This document shows, in pieces, positions 8,649 to 16,276 of a stretch of DNA of 64,000 nt; position 1 is the stretch's first letter, and every line of letters begins with the position of its first letter. Origin of the DNA: Candidatus Zixiibacteriota bacterium (GTDB lineage: Bacteria > Zixibacteria > MSB-5A5 > DSPP01); the NCBI GenBank assembly GCA_022614805.1, contig JAKEHY010000020.1:1-64000 (forward strand), in the 5' to 3' direction. Below the pieces are notes generated by a model. The model was not told the DNA's origin. It ran no database searches and saw only the letters and a program-made list of their open reading frames with translations. A program made the translations under genes and the position numbers.

Positions 8649-9897
8649 AACGCAACGCCTCGATGGGGTCCAGCCGGGCTGCCTTGGCGGCCGGAAAAAC
8701 GCCGAAGAAAACCCCCACGCCGGTGGAGACTAAAAGCCCGGCTATAATCGACCAGGGTTCGATGGCGGCGGGTATGGGAGTGGTCCAGGAAATGACTTTG
8801 GCCAAAAGCACTCCCAGCAAAATGCCGGCGGTGCCCCCCGCGACCGCCAACGTGACCGCTTCAATCAAGAATTGCAGAAGAATCGAGCGGCGGCGGGCTC
8901 CCAAAGCCTTGCGCACCCCCACTTCGCGGGTCCGTTCGGTGACGGAGACCAGCATGATGTTCATTATCACGATGCCGCCCACCAATAATGAGATGGAAAC
9001 GATGCCGACCAAGGTAAAGGAGATGCCGGTGGTAACCTTTTTGAAAAGGTCCATCAAGGTTTCGGCCGTGTACATTCCAAAATCATCCTTGTCGTGGTAG
9101 GGGACGTGGCGGCGGGCGCGCAAAATGGCACGCACCTGGTCCTGGGCTTTTTCCATCGAGGGGTAATCTTTGGCCTTGATGTAAAACTGCAGCCCCTCCC
9201 AGGGCTCCAGCTTGTTGGAGAAATACTTCTGGTAGACGCTGAAGGGAATGGCGGCGAAGCGGTCCTGGTTGTCCCCCAGAAAAGAGCCCCGTTTTTTGGG
9301 GACCCCCACCACGGTGAAATCGATGCCGCCGATTCTGACTTTTTTGCCGATGGGGTCGAGCATGGGGAAAAATTTATCGACGAGTTCCGGCCCCAGAATC
9401 GCCACCTGGCGGCGGTGGTCGTTTTCGAATTCGGTAATCACCCGCCCCTGGCCTTTATCCACAATGTCGTCCAGGGCCACCACCTTCATATAATTGGGGG
9501 TGATGCCGACGATGGGGACGCGGGAAAAATGCTCCCGGCCGTATTTCACCTTGCGGTTGGAGGCTTTCTGGATGGCCACCTCCTCGCACTCCGAGCAGCC
9601 GGCCGCAATTGCTTGATAGTCGGCCAAAGTCAAATCCTTCCGCTTCATGGCGTCGAACCAGTCGTCGTCGGACAAAATGATACCGAACTTTTCCACGATG
9701 AAGGTGGTGGAGCCCAAAGTTGCCAGTTGGTCAGCCACCAGTTTGTTGAAGCCGGAAATCAAGGAAACCATCGTGATGATGGAGGTGACCCCGATGATGA
9801 CCCCGATTAAAGTCAAAATCGAGCGGAGCTTGTTGGCCCGCAGGGAGGAAAGGGAGATTTTAACGCTTTCCCAAATCGGCGTTTTCAGTTTGCCCAC
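8641..9897 (-). CDS. MacB/FtsX-type ABC transporter permease (proximal copy)
   Basis: A 418-residue paralogue of the next gene, with the same layout: N-terminal helix (LTLIGVIIGVTSIITMVSLI), periplasmic core domain, and C-terminal FtsX helices (LLVGGIVIMNIMLVSVTERT, REVGVRKALGARRRSILLQF). No ATP-binding domain is fused, unlike Escherichia coli MacB, so ATP hydrolysis must come from the separate upstream gene. It begins 11 bases after the ATPase stop. Two different permeases in one operon suggest an asymmetric transporter. Confidence 0.9.
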   Translation of the reverse strand: MGKLKTPIWESVKISLSSLRANKLRSILTLIGVIIGVTSIITMVSLISGFNKLVADQLATLGSTTFIVEKFGIILSDDDWFDAMKRKDLTLADYQAIAAGCSECEEVAIQKASNRKVKYGREHFSRVPIVGITPNYMKVVALDDIVDKGQGRVITEFENDHRRQVAILGPELVDKFFPMLDPIGKKVRIGGIDFTVVGVPKKRGSFLGDNQDRFAAIPFSVYQKYFSNKLEPWEGLQFYIKAKDYPSMEKAQDQVRAILRARRHVPYHDKDDFGMYTAETLMDLFKKVTTGISFTLVGIVSISLLVGGIVIMNIMLVSVTERTREVGVRKALGARRRSILLQFLIEAVTLAVAGGTAGILLGVLLAKVISWTTPIPAAIEPWSIIAGLLVSTGVGVFFGVFPAAKAARLDPIEALRYE

Positions 9898-9908
9898 AGC
9901 GAAACTCT

Positions 9909-10595
9909 TTACGCCGCCCGGCGCTCGTCCTTTTCGATTTTGCCGTCCCGCAAATGCACGCTCCGCTCGGCGTAGGCGGCGATGTCGTGCTCGTGGGTGA
10001 CCAGAATGATGGTGTGCCCCTGTTTGGAGAGCCGGTCGAACAGCTGCATAATTTCCGCCCCGGTGGCGGAGTCCAGATTCCCGGTCGGCTCGTCCGCGAG
10101 GATAATCGAGGGACTGTTCACCAGGGCGCGGGCGATGGCGACCCGTTGGCGCTGGCCGCCAGAGAGCTCATTCGGCTTGTGGTGGGACCGGTCGGTCAAA
10201 TCCACCGCCGCCAGCGCCTGCTGCGCTTTTTTCTTCCGCTCGGAAGCCGGGGTGCCGTTGTAAATCAGGGGGAGCTCGACGTTGTGCAGGGCCGTGGCGC
10301 GGGCCAAGAGATTGAACGTCTGAAAAACGAAGCCGATCTCCTTGTTGCGGATGTAGGCCAACTCGTCATCGGAAAGCTGGGAGACCATCCGGCCGTTCAA
10401 CTCGTAGGTCCCTTCCGTGGGGGTATCCAGACAGCCGACCAAATTCATCAAGGTGGACTTCCCCGAACCGGAAGGGCCCATAATGGCCAAATATTCTCCC
10501 CGCTCAATGTCCAAATCCACCCCCCGCAGGGCCTGCACCTGCACGGCCTGCCCCATATCATAGGTCTTCCAGAGGTTGCGTATGTGAATTAACAT
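9909..10595 (-). CDS. LolD/MacB-type ABC transporter ATPase
   Basis: This 228-residue cytoplasmic ATPase powers the two permeases. It shows Walker [14 protein letters not shown] near residue 40, the Q-loop FVFQTFNLL, the signature [15 protein letters not shown], Walker [14 protein letters not shown] and the switch histidine in [11 protein letters not shown]. The family (LolD, FtsE, MacB) works by mechanotransmission rather than alternating access. Its start overlaps the end of the MacA gene by one base, so translation is probably coupled. Confidence 0.94.
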   Translation of the reverse strand: MLIHIRNLWKTYDMGQAVQVQALRGVDLDIERGEYLAIMGPSGSGKSTLMNLVGCLDTPTEGTYELNGRMVSQLSDDELAYIRNKEIGFVFQTFNLLARATALHNVELPLIYNGTPASERKKKAQQALAAVDLTDRSHHKPNELSGGQRQRVAIARALVNSPSIILADEPTGNLDSATGAEIMQLFDRLSKQGHTIILVTHEHDIAAYAERSVHLRDGKIEKDERRAA

Positions 10596-11842
10596 CAGGA
10601 AGCCTTTTTCCCTTTCTCCTCCGTTTTCACCTTGGCCTCGTTTTCGAGGGTGCGCAGGGTCTTGTAGCTGCCGGTGATTACCATATCCCCTTCCGAGAGG
10701 CCGGAGAGCACTTCGATATTCTGCTGGTCGGCGACCCCCACCGCCACCGGCACGAAAACGGCCTTCCCCCCCCGGATGACGAAAACCCCTTCCATCTCTT
10801 TTTTCTTTTTCGGCTTGCCGTTTTCGGACGAAGCGGGATTTGGGGTGGAGGCGAAGGCACCGGTGTCTTTTTTATCCTTCTCCTTGGCTTTGACCAAAGC
10901 CGACGAATCCCGCAAGACCACGGCCTGAATGGGGACCGCCAGGACGTTTTTTCGCTCGGCCGTGATGATGTCGGCGGTGGCGGTCATTCCCGGCTTGATG
11001 CCGGCGACTTTGTCCAGCAAAAGAATTTTCACCCGGAAATTGGTCACCTGTTCCTGGCCCAGACCGGTGCCGGGGGCCAAAGCGGCGCTGCCCACTTCGA
11101 TGACCCGCCCCTTGAACGTGGTGTCCCGGAAGGCATCCACGGAAACGTCGGCCGTCTGCTCCAATTGGACCAAGGCAATGTCGGTTTCATCCACATCCAC
11201 TTCCACCTCGATGGCCGATAAATCCGACACGGTCATTATCACCGTACCGGGATTGTTCATCGTGCCGGGAATCACGGTTTCCCCTTTTTCCGCATTCAAC
11301 TCGGAGACGACGCCGTCGATGGGGGAGGAGATTCTGGTTTTGGCCAAATCATCCTCGGCCTGCTCCATGCTGTGCTGGGCCGCTTCGTGGCGGGCCCGCA
11401 CCACGGACAGCTGGGTTTGCGACTGATCGAACTGCTCCTGCGAAGCCAGATTCTTTTCGAAAAGCGGCTTGATGCGATTGAAATTCTGCTCCGCTTGCTC
11501 CAAGTTGGCCTTCTCCAGTTTCAATTGGGCTTTGGCCTGGTCCAAAGCGGCCCTGTAACGGCCGGGATCCAGCCCGACCAAAAGCCGGCCCCGGTGGACT
11601 CGGTCCCCCTCTTCCACCGGCAGCTCGATAATCTGGGCGGAGATGTTGGCCGAAATTTTGACGTCCGTCCTCGGCTTGATTTTGCCGTTGGCGGTGACGA
11701 TGGAGACGATGTCCGTGCGGGCCAGCTTCTCCGCCTCGACTTTGACTTCCGAGGAGGAAGAGCGTTTGAGGTTGACCAAAACCAGCGCCAGCACAACAAG
11801 GCCGGCGCCCGCGCCGATGAAGATTTTCGTTTTCGTTTTCAT
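10595..11842 (-). CDS. macA: MacA-like periplasmic adaptor (membrane fusion protein)
   Basis: This adaptor bridges the inner-membrane transporter to TolC. The 415 residues contain an N-terminal membrane anchor ([19 protein letters not shown]), a lipoyl-like half ([20 protein letters not shown]), an alpha-helical hairpin of about 90 residues ([20 protein letters not shown] onwards), the second lipoyl half and beta-barrel ([20 protein letters not shown]), and a C-terminal membrane-proximal domain. A lysine-rich, probably disordered insert ([28 protein letters not shown]) interrupts the latter. The ATG at 11840-11842 was preferred to the GTG at 11848 because GAGGAG lies at proper distance. It overlaps the TolC stop region. 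Confidence 0.9.
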   Translation of the reverse strand: MKTKTKIFIGAGAGLVVLALVLVNLKRSSSSEVKVEAEKLARTDIVSIVTANGKIKPRTDVKISANISAQIIELPVEEGDRVHRGRLLVGLDPGRYRAALDQAKAQLKLEKANLEQAEQNFNRIKPLFEKNLASQEQFDQSQTQLSVVRARHEAAQHSMEQAEDDLAKTRISSPIDGVVSELNAEKGETVIPGTMNNPGTVIMTVSDLSAIEVEVDVDETDIALVQLEQTADVSVDAFRDTTFKGRVIEVGSAALAPGTGLGQEQVTNFRVKILLLDKVAGIKPGMTATADIITAERKNVLAVPIQAVVLRDSSALVKAKEKDKKDTGAFASTPNPASSENGKPKKKKEMEGVFVIRGGKAVFVPVAVGVADQQNIEVLSGLSEGDMVITGSYKTLRTLENEAKVKTEEKGKKAS

Positions 11843-11844
11843 TT

Positions 11845-13158
11845 TCACTCCTCGCCGATGGATTTTTTCAAACCCGCTATGGCCATATTATAATCAAAAA
11901 GCGCCTCCACCTGTCCGGTTTTGGCCTGTTTGTAATTTTCCTGGGCTTTAAGCAGGTCCAAAATGGTCGCCGCCCCCAGGTTGTATTTCTCCTGTTCTAT
12001 GTTCAAGTCCTCTTCGGCCGACTCGACCTGCTGGTTGGTTACCTCCACTTTCTGTTTGGCTTTAGCCAAATCCAAGAAAGCCTGTTTGACTTCCAAGGCA
12101 ACCGTGGAGCGGGCTTGCAGGTAGTCCTGGCGGGCGTTGGAATGGCGCGCCTGGGCGGATTTCAAAGAGCGGTAGGTGGAAAACCGGTCGAAAATGTTGT
12201 AGTCGATGGAAAACCCGAAGCGCCACTGGTAGTCCCGGTCGAACAGGGAGGCGACCCGTGAAAAATCCCGGTTGTTCCAGCCGTAGCCGGCGCTTAGAGA
12301 GAGGGAGGGATACAGTCCCGCCCGGCCCGCTTGAACCCTCCAGTCGGCCGCTTTCAGATTTTCCTGGGATGCCAGCAAATCGGGGTGGTTTTTCTCCGCT
12401 TTCAAAAGCGCCTCGTCAAATCCCAAAGCGGGAGCCTCCGGCTGCCCCAGTTCTTCGGCCAGTTCAATGGAGTCGTTCACGTTTTCCCCTATATCGGAAT
12501 TGAGCTTGGCCAGGGCCACCTGGTAGTCGGCCTGGGCTGAAATTCTTGAAAGTTGGGCGTTGGCGAACTCCACCTTTGCTTTTAAAACTTCGGAAAGGGA
12601 AGCCGAACCCAAATCGTAGCGGGCCTGGGCGATTTTCAGTTGTTCTTCAGCCCTTTTGCCCACGTCTTCCTGAACCTCCAAAAGCTTTCTGGCCTTGAGC
12701 GCCGAAAAATAGGAATTCTTGACGTTGAAGATGAGTTTTTGCCGCTCGCTCCGGAACGTCTCGCGCGAGGCGGCCTCCGCCGCCGAGGCCGCCTTGTAAT
12801 CGGAAAAAGTGGCCCCGCCGTCAAAGACCGATTGCCGGATATCCAGCCCCAGGTTGTAGTTGGCCGTGGTGGTGGTTTGGTCGGAACCTTCGATGGTAAT
12901 CAGCCCCTGGGTAAAAGAGGAAGAGGGCCCCCGCTTGGTCCAGCCGTAGGAGAGGGAGGCGGAAACAAAAGGCAAAAGCCCGCCGGCGGCGCCGGTTTTA
13001 TCCGCCTTGGCAATCTCCCAGTTTCCTTCGGCTTTGCGATAGCCGAAGTTTTTTTGCAAGGCTGTTGAAAGTGCGTCATTCAAGGTCAGTTGCTTGATTG
13101 CTCCTTCCGCCGCCGAACCAACTACGCACAAACTAATAAAGACAACCATTTTCCTCAT
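11845..13158 (-). CDS. TolC-family outer membrane efflux protein
   Basis: The 437-residue outer-membrane channel of the efflux system. A signal peptide (MRKMVVFISLCVVGSAAEG) precedes two OEP repeats, recognised by LTLNDALSTALQKNFGYRKA at the start and long alpha-helical stretches such as AEEQLKIAQARYDLGSASLS and EDLNIEQEKYNLGAATILDL. The ATG at 13156-13158 is chosen because GGAGG stands 8 bases before it. A longer reading frame exists but runs into the YIP1 gene. The gene starts two bases from the stop of the YIP1 gene, so the two are coupled. Confidence 0.92.
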   Translation of the reverse strand: MRKMVVFISLCVVGSAAEGAIKQLTLNDALSTALQKNFGYRKAEGNWEIAKADKTGAAGGLLPFVSASLSYGWTKRGPSSSFTQGLITIEGSDQTTTTANYNLGLDIRQSVFDGGATFSDYKAASAAEAASRETFRSERQKLIFNVKNSYFSALKARKLLEVQEDVGKRAEEQLKIAQARYDLGSASLSEVLKAKVEFANAQLSRISAQADYQVALAKLNSDIGENVNDSIELAEELGQPEAPALGFDEALLKAEKNHPDLLASQENLKAADWRVQAGRAGLYPSLSLSAGYGWNNRDFSRVASLFDRDYQWRFGFSIDYNIFDRFSTYRSLKSAQARHSNARQDYLQARSTVALEVKQAFLDLAKAKQKVEVTNQQVESAEEDLNIEQEKYNLGAATILDLLKAQENYKQAKTGQVEALFDYNMAIAGLKKSIGEE

Positions 13159-13160
13159 AT

Positions 13161-13901
13161 TTATCCTCCGACCATCGCTCCTAAGCCGGCCAGGGCAGCC
13201 AGCGCAAATTTCCATAAAATCCAAAGCGGCAGAATCCAAGCTGCCACTTTGCCGGTTTTAAAATTGTAAACGGTGGCCATTCCAATAATCAAAACCGAGA
13301 CGAACCAGATGGAAAAGATGTCGAGGCCGTTGATTAGGCGGTAGGCCAACGTTTCCGACTGATCGGGAGGGAAGAAGGCGGCCAGGGACAGAGCGGTCTG
13401 CATGCTCCCCTTGGCGGTTCCCAGAAGCCCCTGCACCAGCATTTCCGGAATGGCGATAAAGTTGGTATACACGAAAACGCCTAAAACCTGCCCGTAGCCG
13501 GCTTCTCCCCCCATTATGATATTGCCGACAAAAAATAAAATTCCAGCAACAACAAAATAGTAGGCAATTCCAATAATCGTACCCACGGAAATCCATAATG
13601 GGCTTTTGAACTGCCTCTCCGTTTGCTCAAATATTTCTTGGCGGCGCTCGGCCGGCAAATTCATTATGTTTTCGTTTTTGCGCATCTTCTCCAACGCGTC
13701 TTTCATCCGCGGCTGGGCCGTCCAGAAAAAGAAGCCGGTCCCCAGTAAAACCAAAAGAATCATCGGCGCCGCCCAAAAGGGGCGGCTCTTCACCGCTTCA
13801 AAGGTCTTTTTGGGCGAAAAATAAATATGGGCCCAGCGGGCCAAAAAACCCAAATCGCCTACCGGCGGTGCGGCCGCCACGGCCGCCACATTCTCCTGCA
13901 T
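13161..13901 (-). CDS. YIP1-family membrane protein
   Basis: A 246-residue integral membrane protein. A cytoplasmic N-terminus (DLGFLARWAHIYFSPKKTFE) is typical of bacterial YIP1 proteins. A first helix follows (FWAAPMILLVLLGTGFFFW), then a soluble loop and about four further helices (WISVGTIIGIAYYFVVAGIL onwards). The ATG at 13901 was taken because GGGAGG precedes it; another ATG lies 12 bases upstream. The role of the family in bacteria is not established. As the first gene of the operon with tolC, macA and the ABC genes, it may help assemble or regulate the exporter. Confidence 0.82.
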   Translation of the reverse strand: MQENVAAVAAAPPVGDLGFLARWAHIYFSPKKTFEAVKSRPFWAAPMILLVLLGTGFFFWTAQPRMKDALEKMRKNENIMNLPAERRQEIFEQTERQFKSPLWISVGTIIGIAYYFVVAGILFFVGNIIMGGEAGYGQVLGVFVYTNFIAIPEMLVQGLLGTAKGSMQTALSLAAFFPPDQSETLAYRLINGLDIFSIWFVSVLIIGMATVYNFKTGKVAAWILPLWILWKFALAALAGLGAMVGG

Positions 13902-14054
13902 CGTTCCTCCCATCTACGTCATCTTCTCATACGCCATATTTTCGGTCAGGTTGCAAAAACTGACGAAGGTCACAAAAAATAATATAACCATTTACGGTCG
14001 TTCTTGGAATAGGGGACGGGCGAAAAAGGGGGGGGGCAGCAACGTGTGCTGTAA

Positions 14055-14095
14055 CCTAACCCCTCGTATCCCCCTCCCGAAACGGGAAGGGGAGG
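14055..14095 (+). repeat. CTAACCCCT palindromic repeat, copy 2
   Basis: CCTAACCCCT is followed by an 11-position stem (14069-14079 with 14083-14093, one C/A mismatch) around loop AAA. It is the same element as at 7346 and 16214. Confidence 0.8.
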
Positions 14096-14164
14096 CAATT
14101 CACCAACCACCTCTCCCGGGATGCAGAAACACTTAAACCGTCTTTGCCTTTCGTTTTGAACGGA

Positions 14165-14227
14165 TAAAAAAGATGCCTCCCCCGGCTATCTCCCCGAAAA
14201 CGGGGGAGCGGCTCGACCGGAGGAGGC
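14165..14227 (-). terminator. Large hairpin terminator after the TPR-Fis gene
   Basis: On the minus strand nested arms GCCTCC (14222-14227) / GGAGGC (14175-14180) and an inner CTCCCCCG...CGGGGAG hairpin are followed after three bases by TTTTTT. It lies about 140 bases past the stop at 14366. Confidence 0.55.
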
Positions 14228-14325
14228 GTGGGGCGTCAAATGGGCATTCCCCCGAAGTCCCATATCAGGGACGCGCTTCCAAAGGCGGCCATAATATTGA
14301 AGGCAATACGAAAGGCGGTCAATGT

Positions 14326-14363
14326 TTAAAATTGGACAGTTGCTGCTTAAAAGTTGACAGTTG
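14326..14363 (+). repeat. Two direct repeats, 21-bp period
   Basis: TTAAAATTGGACAGTTG (14326-14342) and TTAAAAGTTGACAGTTG (14347-14363) differ at two positions. They lie immediately downstream of the stop codon of the TPR-Fis gene. Confidence 0.7.
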
Positions 14364-14365
14364 GC

Positions 14366-15796
14366 TTAGACGGCCAACTTGTAACGCTTGATGCGGTAGT
14401 GCAGGGCGCCGCGGGAGATGCCCAGTTTTCCGGCGGCGTGGGAAATGTTCCCTTTGGTTTCGGAAAGGGCCAAAACGATCCTTTGGCGGTCGGCCACATC
14501 GTGGGCCAAACGCAAAGGAAGGCCGTTGGAAGCCAGTTCCAAATGGCCGAGCAGTTCCTGCACGCGGTTTTCCCAGTAGGGGTGTTCCAACTTTTCGAAA
14601 ATTCCCTTTGACCAGACGAGCTTGGGACGAAGCTCGGCCAGGGCAAAAGCGCCGCATTCGGCCGCTTCGACGCAGGTTTTGGCCAGCTCCCAGTCATTTT
14701 CGCAGGACTCAAAGATTTCCAAAGTTTTCTTGAAAGAAGCTTGAGCCAGAGAAAGTTGGTCCTTGCGAATGTAGCAAATTCCCATCCCCCGGTACATCGC
14801 CCCTTCCTCCAGCTTTTCAGGGAGTTTTATCAAATAGCTCCGGCAGGTGGCGTAGGCATCCAGAGCCCGGTCATACTCTTTTTCAGCCAGGCGCAAATCC
14901 CCCATCAAGCGCCAGCACTGGGTCATAATCGTGCCGTAGGGACTTACCCGCTCGCCGATTTCGAGCGCTTTTTTGAGATTTTCTTCCGCTTCGGCGAAAC
15001 GCCCCTCGGCAATGTCCAGTTCCGCCAAAAATTCGTAAGCGACCTTTAAGCTCCCGATTAAGCCCTCCCGGCTCGAAATCTGAACGGCCTTGAGGTAACT
15101 TTTTCTGGCCGGTTTCCAATGCCCCCCCAGAAAACGAGCGTGCCCCAAATTTATCCATCCGTAAATATGGCTGAAATAATCGCCCGCTTTTTGACTTTCA
15201 ACCAAAAATTCGTCCAACCCGGCCAGAGCGGACCTCCAGTCACCGGCCAGGCGATGATGAACCGCCCGGCTGCAACGCAGCACCAACTCGTAGTACCGGT
15301 CGTTCGCTTTGACGGCGCAAGCTCGGGCCTGGTCATTGAAGTGGTTCGCAAACCCCAGCTTTCCTCCGATACTGTACAGGTAAGCGATTCGATTCAAAGC
15401 TTTTGCGGCCTGACCCCAATCTTCCACCAGTTTGAAACCGGAAACCGCCAGCTCCAAGTGCTCTTCGGCATCCTTTAAATTGCCCAAATCAATGAAAATC
15501 CACCCGAGCAAACTTTGCGATTTGGCCACCCCTTCAAAGCTTTGCCGGCTCAAATAAAACTCCAACGCCTTTCGAGCCGGCTCCAGGGCCTGTTGTTTCT
15601 CCCCCAGCCGCCAGAGAACCAGCCCCTCCAGATAGTTGAATTGGGCCAACTCTTCGGAGAAAACCTTTGCGCGAAAAGCGGGCGCGATTGACCTTAGTTC
15701 GGCCAGGGCTTCCTTGAGCTTGTTGGCCTTGACCAAGGAATCAACCCTTCTTAACGGCTCGGCTGCCGTAGATGACTGCCTACTCGACGATTTCAT
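14366..15796 (-). CDS. TPR protein with C-terminal Fis-type helix-turn-helix
   Basis: A 476-residue probable transcription regulator. The first 410 or so residues are TPR helices (SLLGWIFIDLGNLKDAEEHL, ARFLGGHWKPARKSYLKAVQ). The last 45 form a Fis/NtrC-type DNA-binding domain (RQRIVLALSETKGNISHAAG, then KLGISRGALHYRIKRYKL). There is no AAA+ or receiver domain, so it is not a sigma-54 activator. It may read a protein or peptide partner through the TPRs. The ATG at 15796 lies inside the end of the upstream small-protein gene (17-base overlap), which suggests coupled translation. The target genes are not evident. Confidence 0.85.
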   Translation of the reverse strand: MKSSSRQSSTAAEPLRRVDSLVKANKLKEALAELRSIAPAFRAKVFSEELAQFNYLEGLVLWRLGEKQQALEPARKALEFYLSRQSFEGVAKSQSLLGWIFIDLGNLKDAEEHLELAVSGFKLVEDWGQAAKALNRIAYLYSIGGKLGFANHFNDQARACAVKANDRYYELVLRCSRAVHHRLAGDWRSALAGLDEFLVESQKAGDYFSHIYGWINLGHARFLGGHWKPARKSYLKAVQISSREGLIGSLKVAYEFLAELDIAEGRFAEAEENLKKALEIGERVSPYGTIMTQCWRLMGDLRLAEKEYDRALDAYATCRSYLIKLPEKLEEGAMYRGMGICYIRKDQLSLAQASFKKTLEIFESCENDWELAKTCVEAAECGAFALAELRPKLVWSKGIFEKLEHPYWENRVQELLGHLELASNGLPLRLAHDVADRQRIVLALSETKGNISHAAGKLGISRGALHYRIKRYKLAV

Positions 15797-16070
15797 TTTT
15801 CCGTGACGAAGCGGTCGAACCTTCTGCCGGGGTGATATCGGAAACCCGGCTCGCTTTCACAAAAACCGGTATCAGAACGAATCCGTTAGCCGTTTTTAGG
15901 ACTACGAAAAAGGCCACCTTGCCGGCACCGCCGGCGGGGTAAGGTTGTTCATCCAAATCCCGGAATCTCCGTAAATGATTGGGGCGCCGGGCAAAGGCGG
16001 GGAGGGTTAAGGAAAGGAGTAAAATTGCAGTCACAAGAAGGGTTAAAAGCTTACAGGCCAGCGGACGCAC
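15780..16070 (-). CDS. Small secreted protein of unknown function
   Basis: A 96-residue product with a clear signal peptide (LLTLLVTAILLLSLTLPAFA, followed by RRPNHLRRF). The mature part is about 68 residues and contains VAFFVVLKTANGFVLIPVFV, which resembles a beta-hairpin. Of three GTG codons, the one at 16068-16070 has AGGAG at the right distance. It ends inside the start of the TPR-Fis regulator. No family was recognised; the arrangement suggests an exported partner or signal for the regulator, which is speculation. Confidence 0.6.
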   Translation of the reverse strand: MRPLACKLLTLLVTAILLLSLTLPAFARRPNHLRRFRDLDEQPYPAGGAGKVAFFVVLKTANGFVLIPVFVKASRVSDITPAEGSTASSRKNEIVE

Positions 16071-16189
16071 AGTCACCACTCCTTTCGATTTATGGTTCTA
16101 CTTTTAATTTCGGCAAAAAGATATACTGAACTTCGGCGCCTTGTCAAGGATTTTTTTAATCAAGGTCAATTTTTTCAAAAAAATAAGGG

Positions 16190-16208
16190 GCGCGGAGAGC
16201 CATGCCCC
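16190..16208. repeat. Part of a GTAGGGGC-type palindrome
   Basis: GGGGC...GCCCCTACC ends at about 16212. It resembles the GTAGGGGC/GCCCCTAC elements at 44329 and 50683 and lies directly next to the third CTAACCCCT palindrome. Confidence 0.45.
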
Positions 16209-16213
16209 TACCA

Positions 16214-16272
16214 TCTAACCCCTTTATCCCCTTCCCGAATCGGGAAGGGGAGGGCGAACACAAGGTTCGCCC
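16214..16272 (+). repeat. CTAACCCCT palindromic repeat, copy 3, plus adjoining hairpin
   Basis: CTAACCCCT is followed by a perfect 10-bp stem CCCCTTCCCG (16228-16237) / CGGGAAGGGG (16241-16250). Next to it is a second hairpin, GGGCGAAC (16252-16259) / GTTCGCCC (16265-16272). Both lie just past the hppA stop and could serve as its transcription end. Confidence 0.75.
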
Positions 16273-16276
16273 TTAC

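Larger units (their letters stand above)
13902..14365. other. Repeat-rich spacer without a gene
   Basis: About 460 bases without a convincing gene. It holds a weak promoter for the YIP1-tolC-mac operon (on the minus strand TTCCAA at 14004-14009, 17 bases, TATATT at 13981-13986), the second CTAACCCCT palindrome, a strong hairpin terminator of the TPR-Fis gene, and a 21-bp-period direct repeat at the right end. Two short plus-strand frames here have repeat-derived sequence and no ribosome binding site. Confidence 0.6.

Noticed and set aside
13951-14391. Two short plus-strand frames in the spacer after the YIP1 gene
   Set aside because: Their sequence consists of the palindromic repeats and the terminator hairpin.
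7346-16272. CRISPR array from the repeated CCCCTTCCCG units
   Set aside because: Copies are kilobases apart, each is a palindrome, and there are no regular spacers or cas genes.
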